A DNA stretch of 64,000 bases, from positions 2,630,967-2,694,966 of the forward strand of contig JAJVDF010000027.1 in assembly GCA_022410635.1 (NCBI GenBank). The letters are read 5' to 3'. The position numbers were made by a program, and so were the translations under genes. Shown in pieces: positions 1 to 11,927 of the stretch; positions within the stretch are counted from its first letter, which is position 1; each line of letters begins with the position of its first letter. This DNA comes from Tretioscincus oriximinensis. Its lineage: Eukaryota; Chordata; Lepidosauria; Squamata; Gymnophthalmidae. The notes beneath the pieces are model-generated. The model did not search any database, was not told the origin of the DNA, and saw only the letters and a list, made by a program, of their open reading frames with translations.

Positions 1-1548
1 AAAGGTAAAATTAATTGAGAGCTAGAAGTGGTGGCTGATGGGTGTTTTCTTTATTCACTGAAGTTTAACGAAAGCACTGAAGTCATTCCAATGTTCACAA
101 TGCTTAAACATTCCATGTAGCATTTAACTTTATCACTGAAAGCATTTAATAAGCAGATACGTTATCTGTTCCTAGACAGAGTGCAGAAACAACATACAGT
201 TTAATCTCGTATTTCCACACTGAATGGTGACTTGTCTGGTGAAGCAACTTGCATGCATTTTAAAAAACAGTTTTCATTTATAGACTGTTTTGAAAATGAA
301 AGAAAATTAAAGTACTTGAACCAATTGGCTGTGGTAAATGAAACACAATATTCTAAAGTTATCAGGGATGAGATTTACTGTATGCAGTGCAAAATTAGGA
401 TTTCAGACTTCAAAAAGCTCTTCTGTTTTTTAGAAGGCAGATTACACTCTTGCCTGCAGAACTATCAGTCATTTCCAAACATTTCACTCACTTAATACAA
501 CACTTTTAAAACACAAACAAATAAAAATCATAATGTGGAATTAATGGAGCATACAAATGTAATGCTATTATTAGTGGTGTCATGCCCTCTTCTTCATTCT
601 GTAAAGACTATGATGAGGAGGACACTGCTGGGCTTGAGCCTCAGGCCATGGGCAGCCTCCCAGAGGTCTCTGAGCCACTGACCTCTTATGAGTCCAGAGA
701 TGAGGAAAGAGAGGAACAGATAAAGATTCAGGATTTTGCTACTTGCAGGAAAGAGAAACAAGCCCAGAAGAGGTTAATGNGAGCAGCAGTACGGGTTCAT
801 GCTGTAAGACCCACCCAATCTCCAGCTGTTTCCTATAACTAAGTTGAAAGTTCTCCAGAGGCTTATATCTGAAAACTGCTCCCAAAGTGCTTGTGTTCAT
901 CTCTGTATCCAGTTCCTTGTANTGTTGCCTTATTGTGATGCTCTGTTTATCACCATATCTTTAGGGCTGCCTAGTTTAGACACCAACACTCTTTAGTGTT
1001 GTGTTAATTAACTTGTGTTGATATTCCAGAGCTGTAAGGAAGGCTGTTTGAGTTTGACTTTGGTTTGTCAGTGTGTATTGCATGTGAGACAGGACAAGTG
1101 CTGAGTTACAGTTCAGTCCTATTTTTGTCATACAATCTTTTCTATTATGAGATAGCAAAAAAAGCATTGTTTTAAAGTTATCTCCATAGGCATTAACAAT
1201 GCCACAATTATGACAACATAGGTGCGTAANCATCATATTGTTGCCATAGCATCTATCCTGTTTAAGAAAATTCTGAGCCAGAATTTAAGACATTTCCATT
1301 TTCAGATAACAGCTTTCATAATCTTTGTTCACAATGCTCACAGGTTGTTCAGATAATGCTATGGTTTGGCCACCAAGTAAGCAAGGTNAAAACCTCTAAC
1401 TAATTCATTTCTGCATATAGCCAGTTCAATTCACATCTCAGTTAAAATAAAGTCCATGCAAGTTGTACTACATTATTGAACTTTAATATGGAAAGGATAA
1501 TATCCACTGTAGCCTTGCCCAAGCATTATTCACATCAATAGTGTTATA
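1..1548. other. No gene recognised; one possible acidic open frame
   Basis: This AT-rich stretch has no splice-bounded exon or RNA gene that I can support. The only coding-like piece is an 86-codon plus frame at 582-842. It is rich in Glu, Ser and Lys, and its acidic then basic character could be a decayed mobile-element ORF. It contains one ambiguous base and has no recognisable domain. The rest looks like unique or very old repeat DNA. Confidence 0.3.
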
Positions 1549-1780
1549 CAGGGTGCTTCAAAAAATGTATACACACTTTGAACTTCCATAGAAAATTTAT
1601 TTACTGTTCTACAAAGTTAAATTTCAGGATTTCCNGATTTGAACAGTATTAACGTTTGTTATTTACGTTTTATTTACATTGGACTTTAAGCTTTCTAATT
1701 TCTTGAAATTTAACTTTGTAGAAGAGTAAATAAATTTTCTATGGAAATTCAAAGTGTGTATACATTTTTGAAGCACCCTG
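1549..1780. mobile_element. TA-flanked long-TIR MITE, copy 1 (mariner-like)
   Basis: This is a non-autonomous DNA transposon of 232 bp with no coding capacity. It starts CAGGGTGCTTCAAAAA and ends with the inverted form TTTTTGAAGCACCCTG, flanked on both sides by TA (1547-1548 and 1781-1782). The inverted repeats run inward for roughly 80 bp, so it is nearly a full palindrome around a short centre. TA target duplication is the hallmark of the Tc1/mariner superfamily. A second copy of the same length lies at 14629-14860. The superfamily call is inference, since no transposase is present. Confidence 0.85.
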
Positions 1781-2692
1781 TATCTGATCATCTAAGCCCC
1801 TTAGCAGTCATGTCTGAATCAATAGATATTAAAGACTGGAAGCTTTGCAGGCCCACATTCTCATCTCCTACTGGGACCTAAGCATCTCAGACTCCTCCAT
1901 AAATTGTCTTAAATTCTTATTGTTGTGTGAGTGTAATATAAGTTCTAATGCTGTGGTAGAGNGCATCCCTGATATGAATGTATCAAGACCTTCAGAGGAA
2001 GCCTTATTGACTCTGGTCCTGCACAGGCACAGTAATGTGTTTTAGGGATCTGTTACAACACATTTATAATACATTAGACATAACAGGTTCCTAAAATGCA
2101 TTACTGAAGTCTATGTAAACAGGGCCTTCCNCTGAGAAATTTCTTTGGCTAGAAATAGAGTATTCCTTACAATGGATCTTCTGCTATGGGATAACTTTCC
2201 AAGTGAGAGTCATCTAGCTTCTCCCATACACTACACACAAATGTTTATGGATGTTCACCACAGTTTCTTTTTCTTCAACCAAGAATTCAGTTACAGAACA
2301 TTGCTTTTAATGAGAGTCATGCACGGACTTCATTTTGATGGTTGACGATGGCTCTGCCAACTGTCATAATTGTTCAGAATTTCACACACATCAAATTTGA
2401 AGCACTATAAAAGGACATTTTCTGAACTTTTCCAATGGTTGAGAAAAAAATTGTGGGGCATTAATTATTGAATGCCCTTCGTACTTTGCACAGAGTGTGA
2501 AAAACACATTGAATTAAGTATCTTTCAGTAAGAATTTCCATTTGGTCAGAAGAAGCACGAAACTAGCTGGAGATAAAGCAAGATGAAAGCAACACAGGAA
2601 TTACAGAATTGATTCTTTGCTGCAGGAGATGTAAAAATGTTAGTCATTCCTACAAAGGCCAAAGTATTAGGATTCACTGATATGACTAAAAA
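1781..2692. other. Nothing recognised
   Basis: AT-rich sequence with only short chance open frames (for example 1845-2045 and 2145-2345). No repeat family, exon or RNA gene could be recognised by eye. Confidence 0.3.
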
Positions 2693-2927
2693 CACTTTGG
2701 TATAGTGGTTAGAGTGTTGGACTCTTAACTAATAGTCTCCTGGCTTGATTCCACACTCCTCCAGGAATCCAGCTGAGTGATCTTGGGCCAACCACAGTTT
2801 CAATCCTGCCTACTTCACAGGGTGTCTATTGTGGAAAAAGCAACAAAAGCTATGTGCGCTCCCCTATGGTTGGCTGCCCTGAAACCTTCNGGTATAGGGC
2901 GAGATATAAGTATAAATAAATAAAAGC
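2693..2927 (+). mobile_element. tRNA-headed SINE with L2-type tail
   Basis: This is a near-complete SINE. The head at about 2700-2752 has an A-box-like TATAGTGGTTAGAGTG and a B-box-like GGCTTGATTCC, with GGACTCTTAAC between them resembling a tRNA-Lys anticodon arm. The body (TGATCTTGGGCCAACCACAG, then TTCACAGGGTGTCTATTGTGG) recurs in the other copies here. The tail reads GGCTGCCCTGAAACCTTC then a TATAGGGCGAGATATAA motif and (AAAT)n. That tail matches the L2 LINE ending near 23000. SINEs are RNA polymerase III transcribed and copied in trans by a partner LINE; L2 as partner is inferred from the shared tail. Confidence 0.8.
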
Positions 2928-3714
2928 AAAAAGCACTCCAACCAAATGACATTTACTGTAGCTAAGAGTTCTTCAGTACATTTAACATGAAACTCTTGGA
3001 TCTTCAATTGCAATATGTAAAGTCAAAATTGGACTCTGTGAAAACAATGCCATGTAACCTTTTAAACACTTTTTTCAAAAAGTACATTTTAAATCTTAAA
3101 ATGTTGTCATCATATATCCATCTTACGTGACCCTCTTGGCTCCAGGAAGAGACATTGATAACAGAATAATGAATAGCTGTGTGCTGCTGAGATGATGTTA
3201 GATATATACAGCTATTTATGTTGGCATTGTTGTGAGAGGGTGTGGTCAGGCAGGCCAGATGATCCAGAAATCTCCCATGTTCCTCTTGTCTGTGATGACT
3301 TCCTGTCACAAACAGGAAAGGAAAGCTGCTCTTCTCTGCCATGCGCTGTTGGAAAAAGCCATTTAGTTTTGGAAAGTGCCATGTGCCCTCTTCCATTTTT
3401 CCTGACATGCCCTAGGGCTCCAGAGCAAGGGGTTAACAGCCACGAATACAAAGTGTTCAGGGCAAGGTTCTTTGTCAGGTTACTATGGATACAAAGTGGT
3501 CAGACAGGAATGAAAAAGATAAGTAGACTATTTTTAAAGCAGAGGCTTGAGAAAATTTGCAGAGTCCAGCCAAAAAGACTTTCGGCTAAGGCAGAGATTA
3601 CTAGATTAAAAGTCCTTTTTATATATATATAAAAAAGAGAAATTATGCTAGACAATAGGAAGAAAAATGCAAGACAAAAAAGAGAATGGGATCATTTTTT
3701 CTCAGAGAAGCATC
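2928..3714. other. Nothing recognised; overlapping chance frames
   Basis: Three frames of 79-146 codons overlap here on both strands (3004-3408, 3192-3632 and 3212-3451). None has a domain, composition or splice pattern that argues for coding, and their mutual overlap suggests chance openness. A short TATATA run lies near 3620. Confidence 0.3.
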
Positions 3715-4696
3715 CCTCTGCCCAGCAACATCCCTGCCTGAGGTAAAGGTTGTCTCTGATGTGGTGGTCACAGACTTTAACATCCATGCAAAGACTGTCN
3801 TCACTGGACCAGTCAGTCCTTCCTGGCTTCCATGACAACTATGGGGCTATCTCAGCATGTTACCAGCTGTTATCAATCTGTTTTTTGCTATGGAGCAAAC
3901 TGATGATGATCTGCTGATAGAAAGGTTGGATGCCATGGACAGATCCTTCCCTGTTGGTATCTCCCCCCTGCTAGGATGGAAGACCTATACAGATGGTTCA
4001 CCACTTACAGAATCTGGGCTATTCCTGAAAGCTCTGGGGGATTTACTGATTGACACGGATGGTGCTCTGGCCAAAGCACTGATCTTTCTCTGGAATCAGA
4101 GATGAATAGGAACATTAAGACGATTGGTCCCAAGTGGCCTCAGGCAACAGTGGCGCTATGAACCATGAATCTGAAGACTGAAAGGTAGTCAAAGTCGCTC
4201 AGATTTATGGAAGACTGAATTCCACAGTTTTGAATGGTCTAGGGGAAGTGTCCGGAGAATCAGAGGTTCAGTTATCTTGGATCAGTTTCAATTATTGTGG
4301 TCTGAAGATGTGGACAAGCTACATGCCCTCTGGATCCTTGCCCTTTGTGGTTAATACTCGTACAAGCTAGCTGACAAGGTTGGATGGGTCCAGGGAGTAG
4401 TGAATGTCTTTTTGAGGGATGTGGTTATCCCACTGGCTCTTAAAATCCCTAGATCCAGAATAATTAAATAATTATTGCCTGGTGACTAAGATACTGTTTC
4501 TAGGTATTATTTTAGGAGATCTTTGAAAAGGCACCCATTTAATCCAGCCTTTGTTGGAGAAACGGCATTTTCTTTCCCACTTTCAGATATAATTTTAATA
4601 TGTTAATTTTGTATTTCACCTTTTATTGTTGACCACCCTAAGGCCTTTGGGTATTGGGGGTTAGATTACAAGTATAATTAACTAACTAAATAGATA
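3715..4696 (+). mobile_element. L2-clade LINE, internally deleted copy
   Basis: This is a decayed non-LTR retrotransposon. The plus frame around 3766-4105 carries an endonuclease-type DFNIHA motif, followed by an L2-like stretch with MEQTDDDLL and ALGDLLIDTDGALAKALIFL, interrupted by stops and frameshifts. The reverse transcriptase region is missing. The copy resumes near 4495 with the C-terminal part (RRSLKRHPFNPAF) and the 3' UTR, ending GACCACCCTAAGGCCTTTGGGTAT and a degenerate (TAAC/TAAA) tail. The same 3' end is seen in the longer copy at 21795-23010. It is inactive, because the frames are broken and the polymerase is absent. Confidence 0.75.
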
Positions 4697-5437
<741 letters not shown>

Positions 5438-5773
5438 GGGGGGTGCTCGACCTGGCAAAATGTTTGTAAAGAAATATTTCCAGTATTTTGAAGTAGTGAT
5501 GTCACAATGGAAGTGTTGGGTAGTGATTTTTTTTCCTTTTTGTTTTGTCTGCATTTTTCCTTGTTATAGTTCAATTGATGTTGTAAGATGTACATATGTT
5601 AATCAGAATGAAATAAAATATTTTTTGAAAAGACTTAAAAAATTATTGACATTAAGAACTCATATTCCTTTTGGTTCATTTGAAGACCACTACAAAAATC
5701 GAGCACAGATGTTGAGTCACCAAATTGGGTCTCCCTTCAAGGATCACCCAGTTTCAGGGATCCTCAGGGTAAG
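5438..5773. other. Nothing recognised
   Basis: A 125-codon plus frame (5460-5837) crosses this unique-looking DNA and runs into the hAT MITE, so it is not a credible gene. No other feature was seen. Confidence 0.3.
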
Positions 5774-5781
5774 GTCTAACA

Positions 5782-5967
5782 CAGACCTGGGCAAGGGGCG
5801 GCCCGAGGACCACATGCGGCCCTCCTACTGTCTCTGACTGGCCCGGCCCTCTTAGCTCAGAGTTATACAGTATTGGGTAGAACTGAGTTAACTATATTAA
5901 TCCGGCCCTCTAAAACCACCCCAATTTCTCATGCGGCCCTTTGGGAAAAATTAATTGCCCACCCCTG
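5782..5967. mobile_element. hAT-type MITE with 8-bp target duplication
   Basis: This is a 186-bp non-autonomous element. It opens CAGACCTGGGCAAG and closes TTGCCCACCCCTG, imperfect inverted ends of about 13 bp. It is bracketed by perfect 8-bp direct repeats GTCTAACA at 5774-5781 and 5968-5975. An 8-bp duplication with CAG-type ends is diagnostic of the hAT superfamily. The interior repeats GCGGCCC motifs on both arms and has no coding capacity. Confidence 0.9.
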
Positions 5968-5975
5968 GTCTAACA

Positions 5976-6480
5976 TATTCCCTCCCATCCACATGTTGAC
6001 ATCTTTTACCTGCAATTGGAGCACCTCCTTGGTGTCTATGCACAGAAACAGAAAGTCACCCTGGATCCATGGGTCATTTGATCACAGCAAGGATCTGGTT
6101 CAGTGCACAAGGTGCATTTTCAGAACTNCTTTTCTTGACTTGGAAGGTGTTTTTAAAAATTCCACATGCCTTCAAGTCCTTTTAGTGTGGTGGGCTATGG
6201 AGATGACATGACCTCAATGTGCCTTCATGTGTTAAGGGAGTTAGGAAGCTATTTGGAGAAGAGGGTGCTGCTCTGCCATAACTGATATGTATTGCAAAAA
6301 AGATGCAGGAAACTATTGGCCTATAATCAATGCAAGTATCATATTAATTCCACAAAAANAAAATTTGTGTCGAATAATTTGTTTCTAACATGATATTGCT
6401 AGGCATAAATGGCTAACCAATCCTTATTAAAGGGCAAAGAAGCAAATCTGAAGGAGAAAAATGCCATGGTAAAAAAGGAA
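5976..6480. other. Nothing recognised
   Basis: Unique-looking sequence with one chance 112-codon frame that begins inside the preceding MITE. No exon, repeat or RNA gene was recognised. Confidence 0.3.
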
Positions 6481-6932
6481 GTCGTCCCCGCTACTTCAGC
6501 ATAACTCCCTACAGATCGGCTCTGCCTGCTGTCAAATAGATCAGCTGANGGGAGGAGGTTTTGTTCCTCTTCCTTTTGCAGAGCCGATCTCCAGTCAGCA
6601 GCCCNCAAAAGGTGGCAGAGGGCAGCCTGGGTTTAGAAAAAGGAGGTTAGATTTCCCTGCCGAAGGAGGCGGCACTTCCTCCTGTCATCTCTACCCTTCT
6701 GTCTCTTGCACTATTTTTGTCCACACGGGAGAGGAAGGGAATTGGCTATGAGGTGGCGGATGTTGGCTGCAAGGTTTCGGACATTCTCCGCAATTATTCC
6801 TGATTATCCGAGCAATAGTTTATTGCAGAATAAATGACCTTTATTGCGGAACACATGCTTAACACATGTGACGTGACCTTAAAAATGGCGCTATAATTGA
6901 GGTATAAAATAGTCGTGTGAACGCACCCTTAG
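6480..6932. mobile_element. GC-rich fold-back element, related to copies at 11.5 and 47.7 kb
   Basis: The interior holds an inverted pair (ATCGGCTCTGC at 6514-6524 against GCAGAGCCGAT at 6580-6590). It runs into an AT-rich part rich in TTATTGCGGAA and TTTATTGCAGAATAAA motifs. It ends near GTCGTGTGAACGCACCCTTAG (6911-6931). That end resembles the ends of the elements at 11926 and 47954. The left end is not clear, so the boundaries are approximate and the class is unknown. No protein is encoded. Confidence 0.45.
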
Positions 6933-8386
6933 TTTCACTCATAACTGTATTGTCCCAGTTATCCTCCCTCTCCCAAAATCAAACTACGGATATTTACATA
7001 TTACTTCATACAAATAAATCCAACTTTTCTTCAAGCAGTTCTTTTCTTGGCTTTTCACTGGCCTTCATGTAAGGGCTGTAAACTTGCTTAAATCCAGTAA
7101 TTACCTATTCTGCTTGTGGGTTGTTGTTGTTGTTTGCTTCTGATATATTTAAATGTATACTTTTTAAATATGATTTTAATATTTTAAGGAAACATCTTCC
7201 CAAGCTTCTTTTTTTCTTGCTCCAGTACTAGTTTAGGCCCCATTTGCACAGCGACCTGGAACAATACATCTAATATGTTGTAACAGATTTTTAAAGTGTA
7301 AACACAGGGTGATATATTTGCTAGAAAAGATGCTTTTCCATATATTCCCATTTAGGCTAGGATTGCATTATTTAAATGTCCTTTGTGTCTGTTTTTCATA
7401 TAATTACTTTATTACAGACAGAATCCAGATGCACAGGCCTTGCCTTTTAAGCTTTCTCATCTCAGCTTGTTGACCATGTCAACATCATCTGGGTCTTTTT
7501 TCTTCCCTACCTAATGTAAAGTATAGCTTCTATTTGAGCTTCAATTGTTGTGGTTTTAAATAACCTCCAAGCATCCTGAAGGGACTTGACCCTCTTGACT
7601 TTTTTTTTCAACTTCCTTTTAACTAAGCCTCTTATCTNTGCGAAGTTTCCATTTCTAAAGCTTAATGTAACCACATTCGACTTTCTGAGTTACTTATCAC
7701 TTGCCCATATGTTTAGTCTGACAGAACAGTGGCTGCTGTATCCAAACAGTTCATGCCCAGCACCATTTCTATTTTAAGCCTCTCATCAACTAGAAGAGCA
7801 AAAACAAGTATGGCTTTGAAAGAACTGTTTCTGTAACAGGAAATCATGACTTTGTGTCACTGTTCAAACATTACATTTTACCTGATCCAGAGATAAATAG
7901 GAGATACGGTGAATATATGAAGGTATGTCAAATGTACTTGCCTACTGATCATCAAAGTAGCTCATCAGCAACATAGGCTATGGCATTCTGAAACCATTCC
8001 AAAGGATAAATCAAAATGCATGGCAATGTTTCATTATCATTTTGATCCATCCTGATTGAAGACCCAAAATATCTGACTCAAAAACACCACAGAACAAAAA
8101 AGCTGCAGCTTTAATTGGTGCAGAAAAGAGAACATTCGGCAGATTGTCCCATTCTTATATGTTGCACCTGCTTACATTTCTTCTTTTTTACACATATTAA
8201 TTCTGCAGCTATCTCATCCTGGTTTTTATGGTCAAGATGTTATGCCTCACATTATATAAGGATAACTAAAGTGCACAAGATAAACTGAAACTGGCTTTAT
8301 TTCAACTATAGGACCTTGAAGTACTGGCAATACAACTAANGGAACCCTGCATTTTAGAGATGTAAACCCAAGAAGTGATGTTGAAC
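6933..8386. other. Nothing recognised
   Basis: AT-rich DNA without a supportable gene. Short (TTG)n and T-rich runs occur near 7117 and 7590. A phrase GGCCCCATTTGCACAGCG near 7236 is reminiscent of DNA-transposon ends seen elsewhere in the window, but no partner end was found. Confidence 0.3.
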
Positions 8387-8388
8387 TA

Positions 8389-8577
8389 GACTGACCAGAT
8401 GACCCCTTTTTGGGGGGCTGAAATCCCAGTTTTGGGGGTGCTTCCCAGTTTTTGCTGAGGAAAAAAAAATCAGAAAAAAATCTTTTTTTGAAAAAAAAAT
8501 CCTCAGCAAAAAATGAGAGGCTTCCCAAAACCGGGTTTTCACCACCACCACCCAAAAAAGAGGTTATCTGGTCAGNC
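8389..8577. mobile_element. TA-flanked palindromic MITE (GACTGACCAGAT ends)
   Basis: This 189-bp element starts GACTGACCAGATGACCCC and ends GGTTATCTGGTCAGNC, with TA on both sides (8387-8388 and 8578-8579). The two arms are complementary over most of their length: AAATCCCAGTTTTGGGGGTGC faces the GCTTCCCAAAACCGGGTTTTC side, and TTGCTGAGGAAAAA faces TTTTTCCTCAGCAAAA-type sequence. The 102-codon minus frame across it is an artefact of the A/T runs. A half-copy of the end (GATGACCAGATATAAAA) occurs near 24160. Confidence 0.75.
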
Positions 8578-9775
8578 TAGTTTAACAATGCAACAGAAAA
8601 ATGTAAACGGCTAACAGAAAACACAAGGAACTCTCATGAACAAATTTGGGCCAATTATCAGCTGTAAGTGCCTCGCTACATATTTATAAACACGTTCAGC
8701 ACGTTACATTTCNGTTTCAGCTGCTGAGGCANATTCTTTAGCAATGTTGTCACATGATGAGCCCCATACAACATTACTGTGCTTACATTGATGTACAAAC
8801 CCCAGCATTCTCTGTGAGCCTGCCTTTACTCCCAAGTATTCTCTGCAAGCCAAGAGCCAATGAAGTTAGTCTCATGAGATTTGCTATGTTTTCATTGCTG
8901 AGAGTGTCCCCACATCACTTTCATTTGGATTTTACAAAATGCCCGCTGCTGAATCGCACAACATGCAGTGACTAGCTATTCTGCAACAAGGGACCTTTTC
9001 AGCACATGAATGGCTGTACATGCAGGACTTTGTGGGGTGGATTGAAGGTGATGTTACCTCCACCATGTGAGTTTGTACATGGGGAGTTTGTACATGTGAC
9101 TTAACTCTTTCTTTTAATTTTACTCTGCATGAATACAGAGTTCGAGTGTATATTTTAGAGGATATTTAAGACAGGAAACATTGTAAGAATGAAAGTCTTC
9201 CCTGAAAACTCATAGATCCTCTATCAGTTCTGCTTGGATTTAATTTGAAATACTGTTTTATAGATATTTTCCCAAACCTGGCGCATTCCACAAGGTTTCA
9301 TAAGGATAGCTGTTGTTGCATAAGAAGAGCTAGTTTTTTTCCCTGTCCCTAAGAAAGAAAGAAAAATTTCAAACTATAAGCAATAGAGCTTTAAAGGTTT
9401 TTTACACTTGGTTAAAGAAAGACCTGAAGGAAACTTGTATTATACTTTTAATAATATATAGGTGTAAAAATGTGGATTTTATATGTCTCAAAGATTGAGG
9501 CCACATTACATATTCTGTGTGGAGGAAAATGTGCTCTTCTCCATTTCAGAATACAGACATGCCATTTTCTGAATTGTCTCCACTAGTGAAAGGTTTTCTG
9601 TTCAAGAAGGTCGAGGTACAACTGATGTGCCATTGTGTAAGGCAGACTTATTCAGCATAGTTCCTATGTTCTTATATTCTCTTCTGTTGTTATGTTTCCT
9701 TAATGTCTTTATGTTTTTATTCTCCCAGACAATTTAGAAATATACTGTATGTGAGAACGATAATGATGATGATGT
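8578..9775. other. Mostly unremarkable; one segment shared with 41.5 kb
   Basis: The part at about 8795-8900 (CCCAGCATTCTCTGTGAGCC then GTCTCATGAGATTTGCTATG) matches the reverse strand of about 41505-41600, so it is an unnamed interspersed repeat. The rest shows no exon, RNA gene or repeat that I can support. Confidence 0.35.
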
Positions 9776-9935
9776 NTATTTATAATGCTTCCTTCACCAA
9801 AGAATAGCTCACATAGCTTTTGTTACTTTCTCCACAACAGACACCCGGTGAAGTAAGCAGTGCTGAGAGAGTTCTAAAGAACAGTGGTTGACCCAAGATC
9901 ACCCAGCTGGCTAACCACTATGCCAAATTGGCTTT
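9776..9935 (-). mobile_element. tRNA-headed SINE fragment, minus strand
   Basis: The SINE body is read on the minus strand. The plus strand shows GTTACTTTCTCCACAACAGACACC, then GATCACCCAGCTGGCTAACCACTATGCC, which are the reverse of the body and head of the copy at 2693-2927. Both ends are degraded and the L2-type tail is mostly lost. Confidence 0.7.
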
Positions 9936-11139
9936 TAATTATGAGGCTTTTATATATTTTACAGACAATTAATTTTAATAATTTTTCATGTATATTGGTT
10001 GGTAAATAATCCTGAGAATTTTGTCTGTTTGACAGATATAGACATCTATTAAATCAATAAATAAAAGATGGTAACAGCAAACAAGCTGAGTAGCTCTAAG
10101 AACAGTTTAGAAAAATTCATGGAGAACAGGTTATCAAATTAAAGATAGTATTTTCTGCTGACTTCCAAAGATACTCTCTTCTTTGCGACAGATGTACAAC
10201 CTCAGTTTTTTGACTGAACCAACAATTGAAGGGTTTAAGCAAGCAAAAATAAGAGGAACATCTGGCTTTCCAATCCAGTGATTTCAAAGATACTTCCCTG
10301 TGTTTTTCAGAATCTTTCAAGCATCACTTGTCTGCTTAGCGATACAGTACATTCTGGTACGATTTCATTTTTTAAAAAACTTTTAAATTACCAAACTTTG
10401 TTCCTACAGCTGCATTTTGCTCTGCTAAAAGGCAAACTAACATTTCATCTAAAGTGTATAATCCTTTGTATCTTAAACAAAAAGACTGAACAATTTACTG
10501 ATTTTTAATTTTTCTTAATTGATACATTAATAGTTGAGAGTTTTCAGTACTAAAGCAACATGTTAATAAATATTAGGATGACAAACTGTTTCTATTTAAA
10601 CGTATATCTTAATTGGAAAGAAGCATTCTCTTTCATACCACTGAAATTTTGATAACTTGGAAAAGACATGGAAAATTATGTCTTATTATCCATCCACTCA
10701 TTGCTCCGAGAATGTGAGACCAGAAGACATAGGTAGAAGATTATTACCAAAAAAGATTCCAGGCATTTCAATTATTCAGAAATGTACTGAGTTAAATGAA
10801 AGGCCAATTATTAGAAAGGCCCTTTCTATACTGAGCTATATCTGGGATAGATCTTGAAATAGGGGCTTGTCATCCACAAACTCATGTAAACTATGGCAGG
10901 CTACAAAATTATCACTTGGCAGCATTGCAGTTTCAATGTGGCACTTGTCTTGATGATACCCTATTAGACAACAGCAGGAAATACCCAGAAACGCACAGTT
11001 GCCATTGCACATACACGTACAACTATTATTTTTGGACTCTTGACATGCATGCTACCTTCCTCCATAACTCCCAACAACATTGCTCTTATGGCTAACGATA
11101 TTATAGCAGGAAATAGTGTGCCAATACCTCTTTGTCACA
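9936..11139. other. Nothing recognised
   Basis: AT-rich DNA with overlapping chance frames (10117-10320, 10278-10508 and 10657-10857). None has a domain or splice context that I can support. Confidence 0.3.
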
Positions 11140-11345
11140 TTATTTATTTATTTATACTTATACCCCGCCCTATACCCGAAGGTCTCAGGGCGGCCAAAAC
11201 AGTAAAACATCACTACAAAATTAACACAGTATAAAACAATATTTAAAAGTAGGGATAAAGATGACATTTCTTCAGCCAAAGGCCAGGTAAAAGAGGTGCG
11301 TCTTCAAGGACCTTCTAAAAGAATACAACGATGATGACATTACAC
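11140..11345 (-). mobile_element. L2 LINE 3' end, minus strand
   Basis: The plus strand reads (TTTA)n, TACCCCGCCCTATACCCGAAGG, then TTCAGCCAAAGGCCAGGTAAAAGAGGTGCG and CTTCTAAAAGAATACAACGATGATGACA. This is the reverse complement of 22795-22990 in the long L2 copy and covers the last ORF2 residues, the 3' UTR and the tail. It is a typical 5'-truncated LINE insertion. Confidence 0.85.
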
Positions 11346-11559
11346 AGACTTAGAACTAGATCACCTTTTGATTCCAGGACTGTGTTAGGATTGTGGGAAT
11401 ACTGTGCCGTAATCCCAACATAGCTATGGAATAATAATACTAGACAGTAGANTATACTCCATCTAGATGCAATCAGAATCATTACAAAAAGCAACCTGAA
11501 ATAATTTTAAAAGACTCACCATCACCAAATTAGTATTGAGTTATATCATGATATATTTT

Positions 11560-11927
11560 AAATCCGCCGTGTTGCTTCGGCTGTGCCCTCCTTCCAGTGA
11601 GTCCTCCGCCTGCTTTCAGGGGCTGCTGCCTGGAGATTGGCTCGGCAAAGNGACGAGCAGCATTGAGAGATGTCCACCTCCTCCTCCTCACCTCAGCCAA
11701 ACCATTTGACAGCGACGGTGTCCAGCTCGTCGCTTCGCTGAGCCCATTTCCAGACAGCAGCCCCCGAAAGCAAGCGGAGGGCTGNCTGGAAGGACACAGC
11801 CGAAGCAATGCGGCACAGCCGGCTGCATATGACGAGAATTCAAATATACATATGCACAGACACACGATTGCTATATTCCGGAATATAACTTTATAGAGCT
11901 TTTTTGGTCGTCGTGTGCACGCAGCCA
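11560..11927. mobile_element. Fold-back element with ~95-bp GC-rich arms
   Basis: Two arms of about 90-95 bp (about 11566-11660 and 11724-11817) are inverted complements at roughly 85% identity, with a loop of about 60 bp. The left arm carries TGCTTCGGCTGTGCCCTCC and CTTTCAGGGGCTGCTGCCTGG; the right arm carries the inverse. A tail follows with ATTCCGGAATATAACTTTAT and an end reading TCGTCGTGTGCACGCAGCC. A copy of the right arm and tail occurs at 47728-47954. The two long frames on opposite strands are consequences of the palindrome. It is a non-autonomous DNA element of unknown superfamily. Confidence 0.6.
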
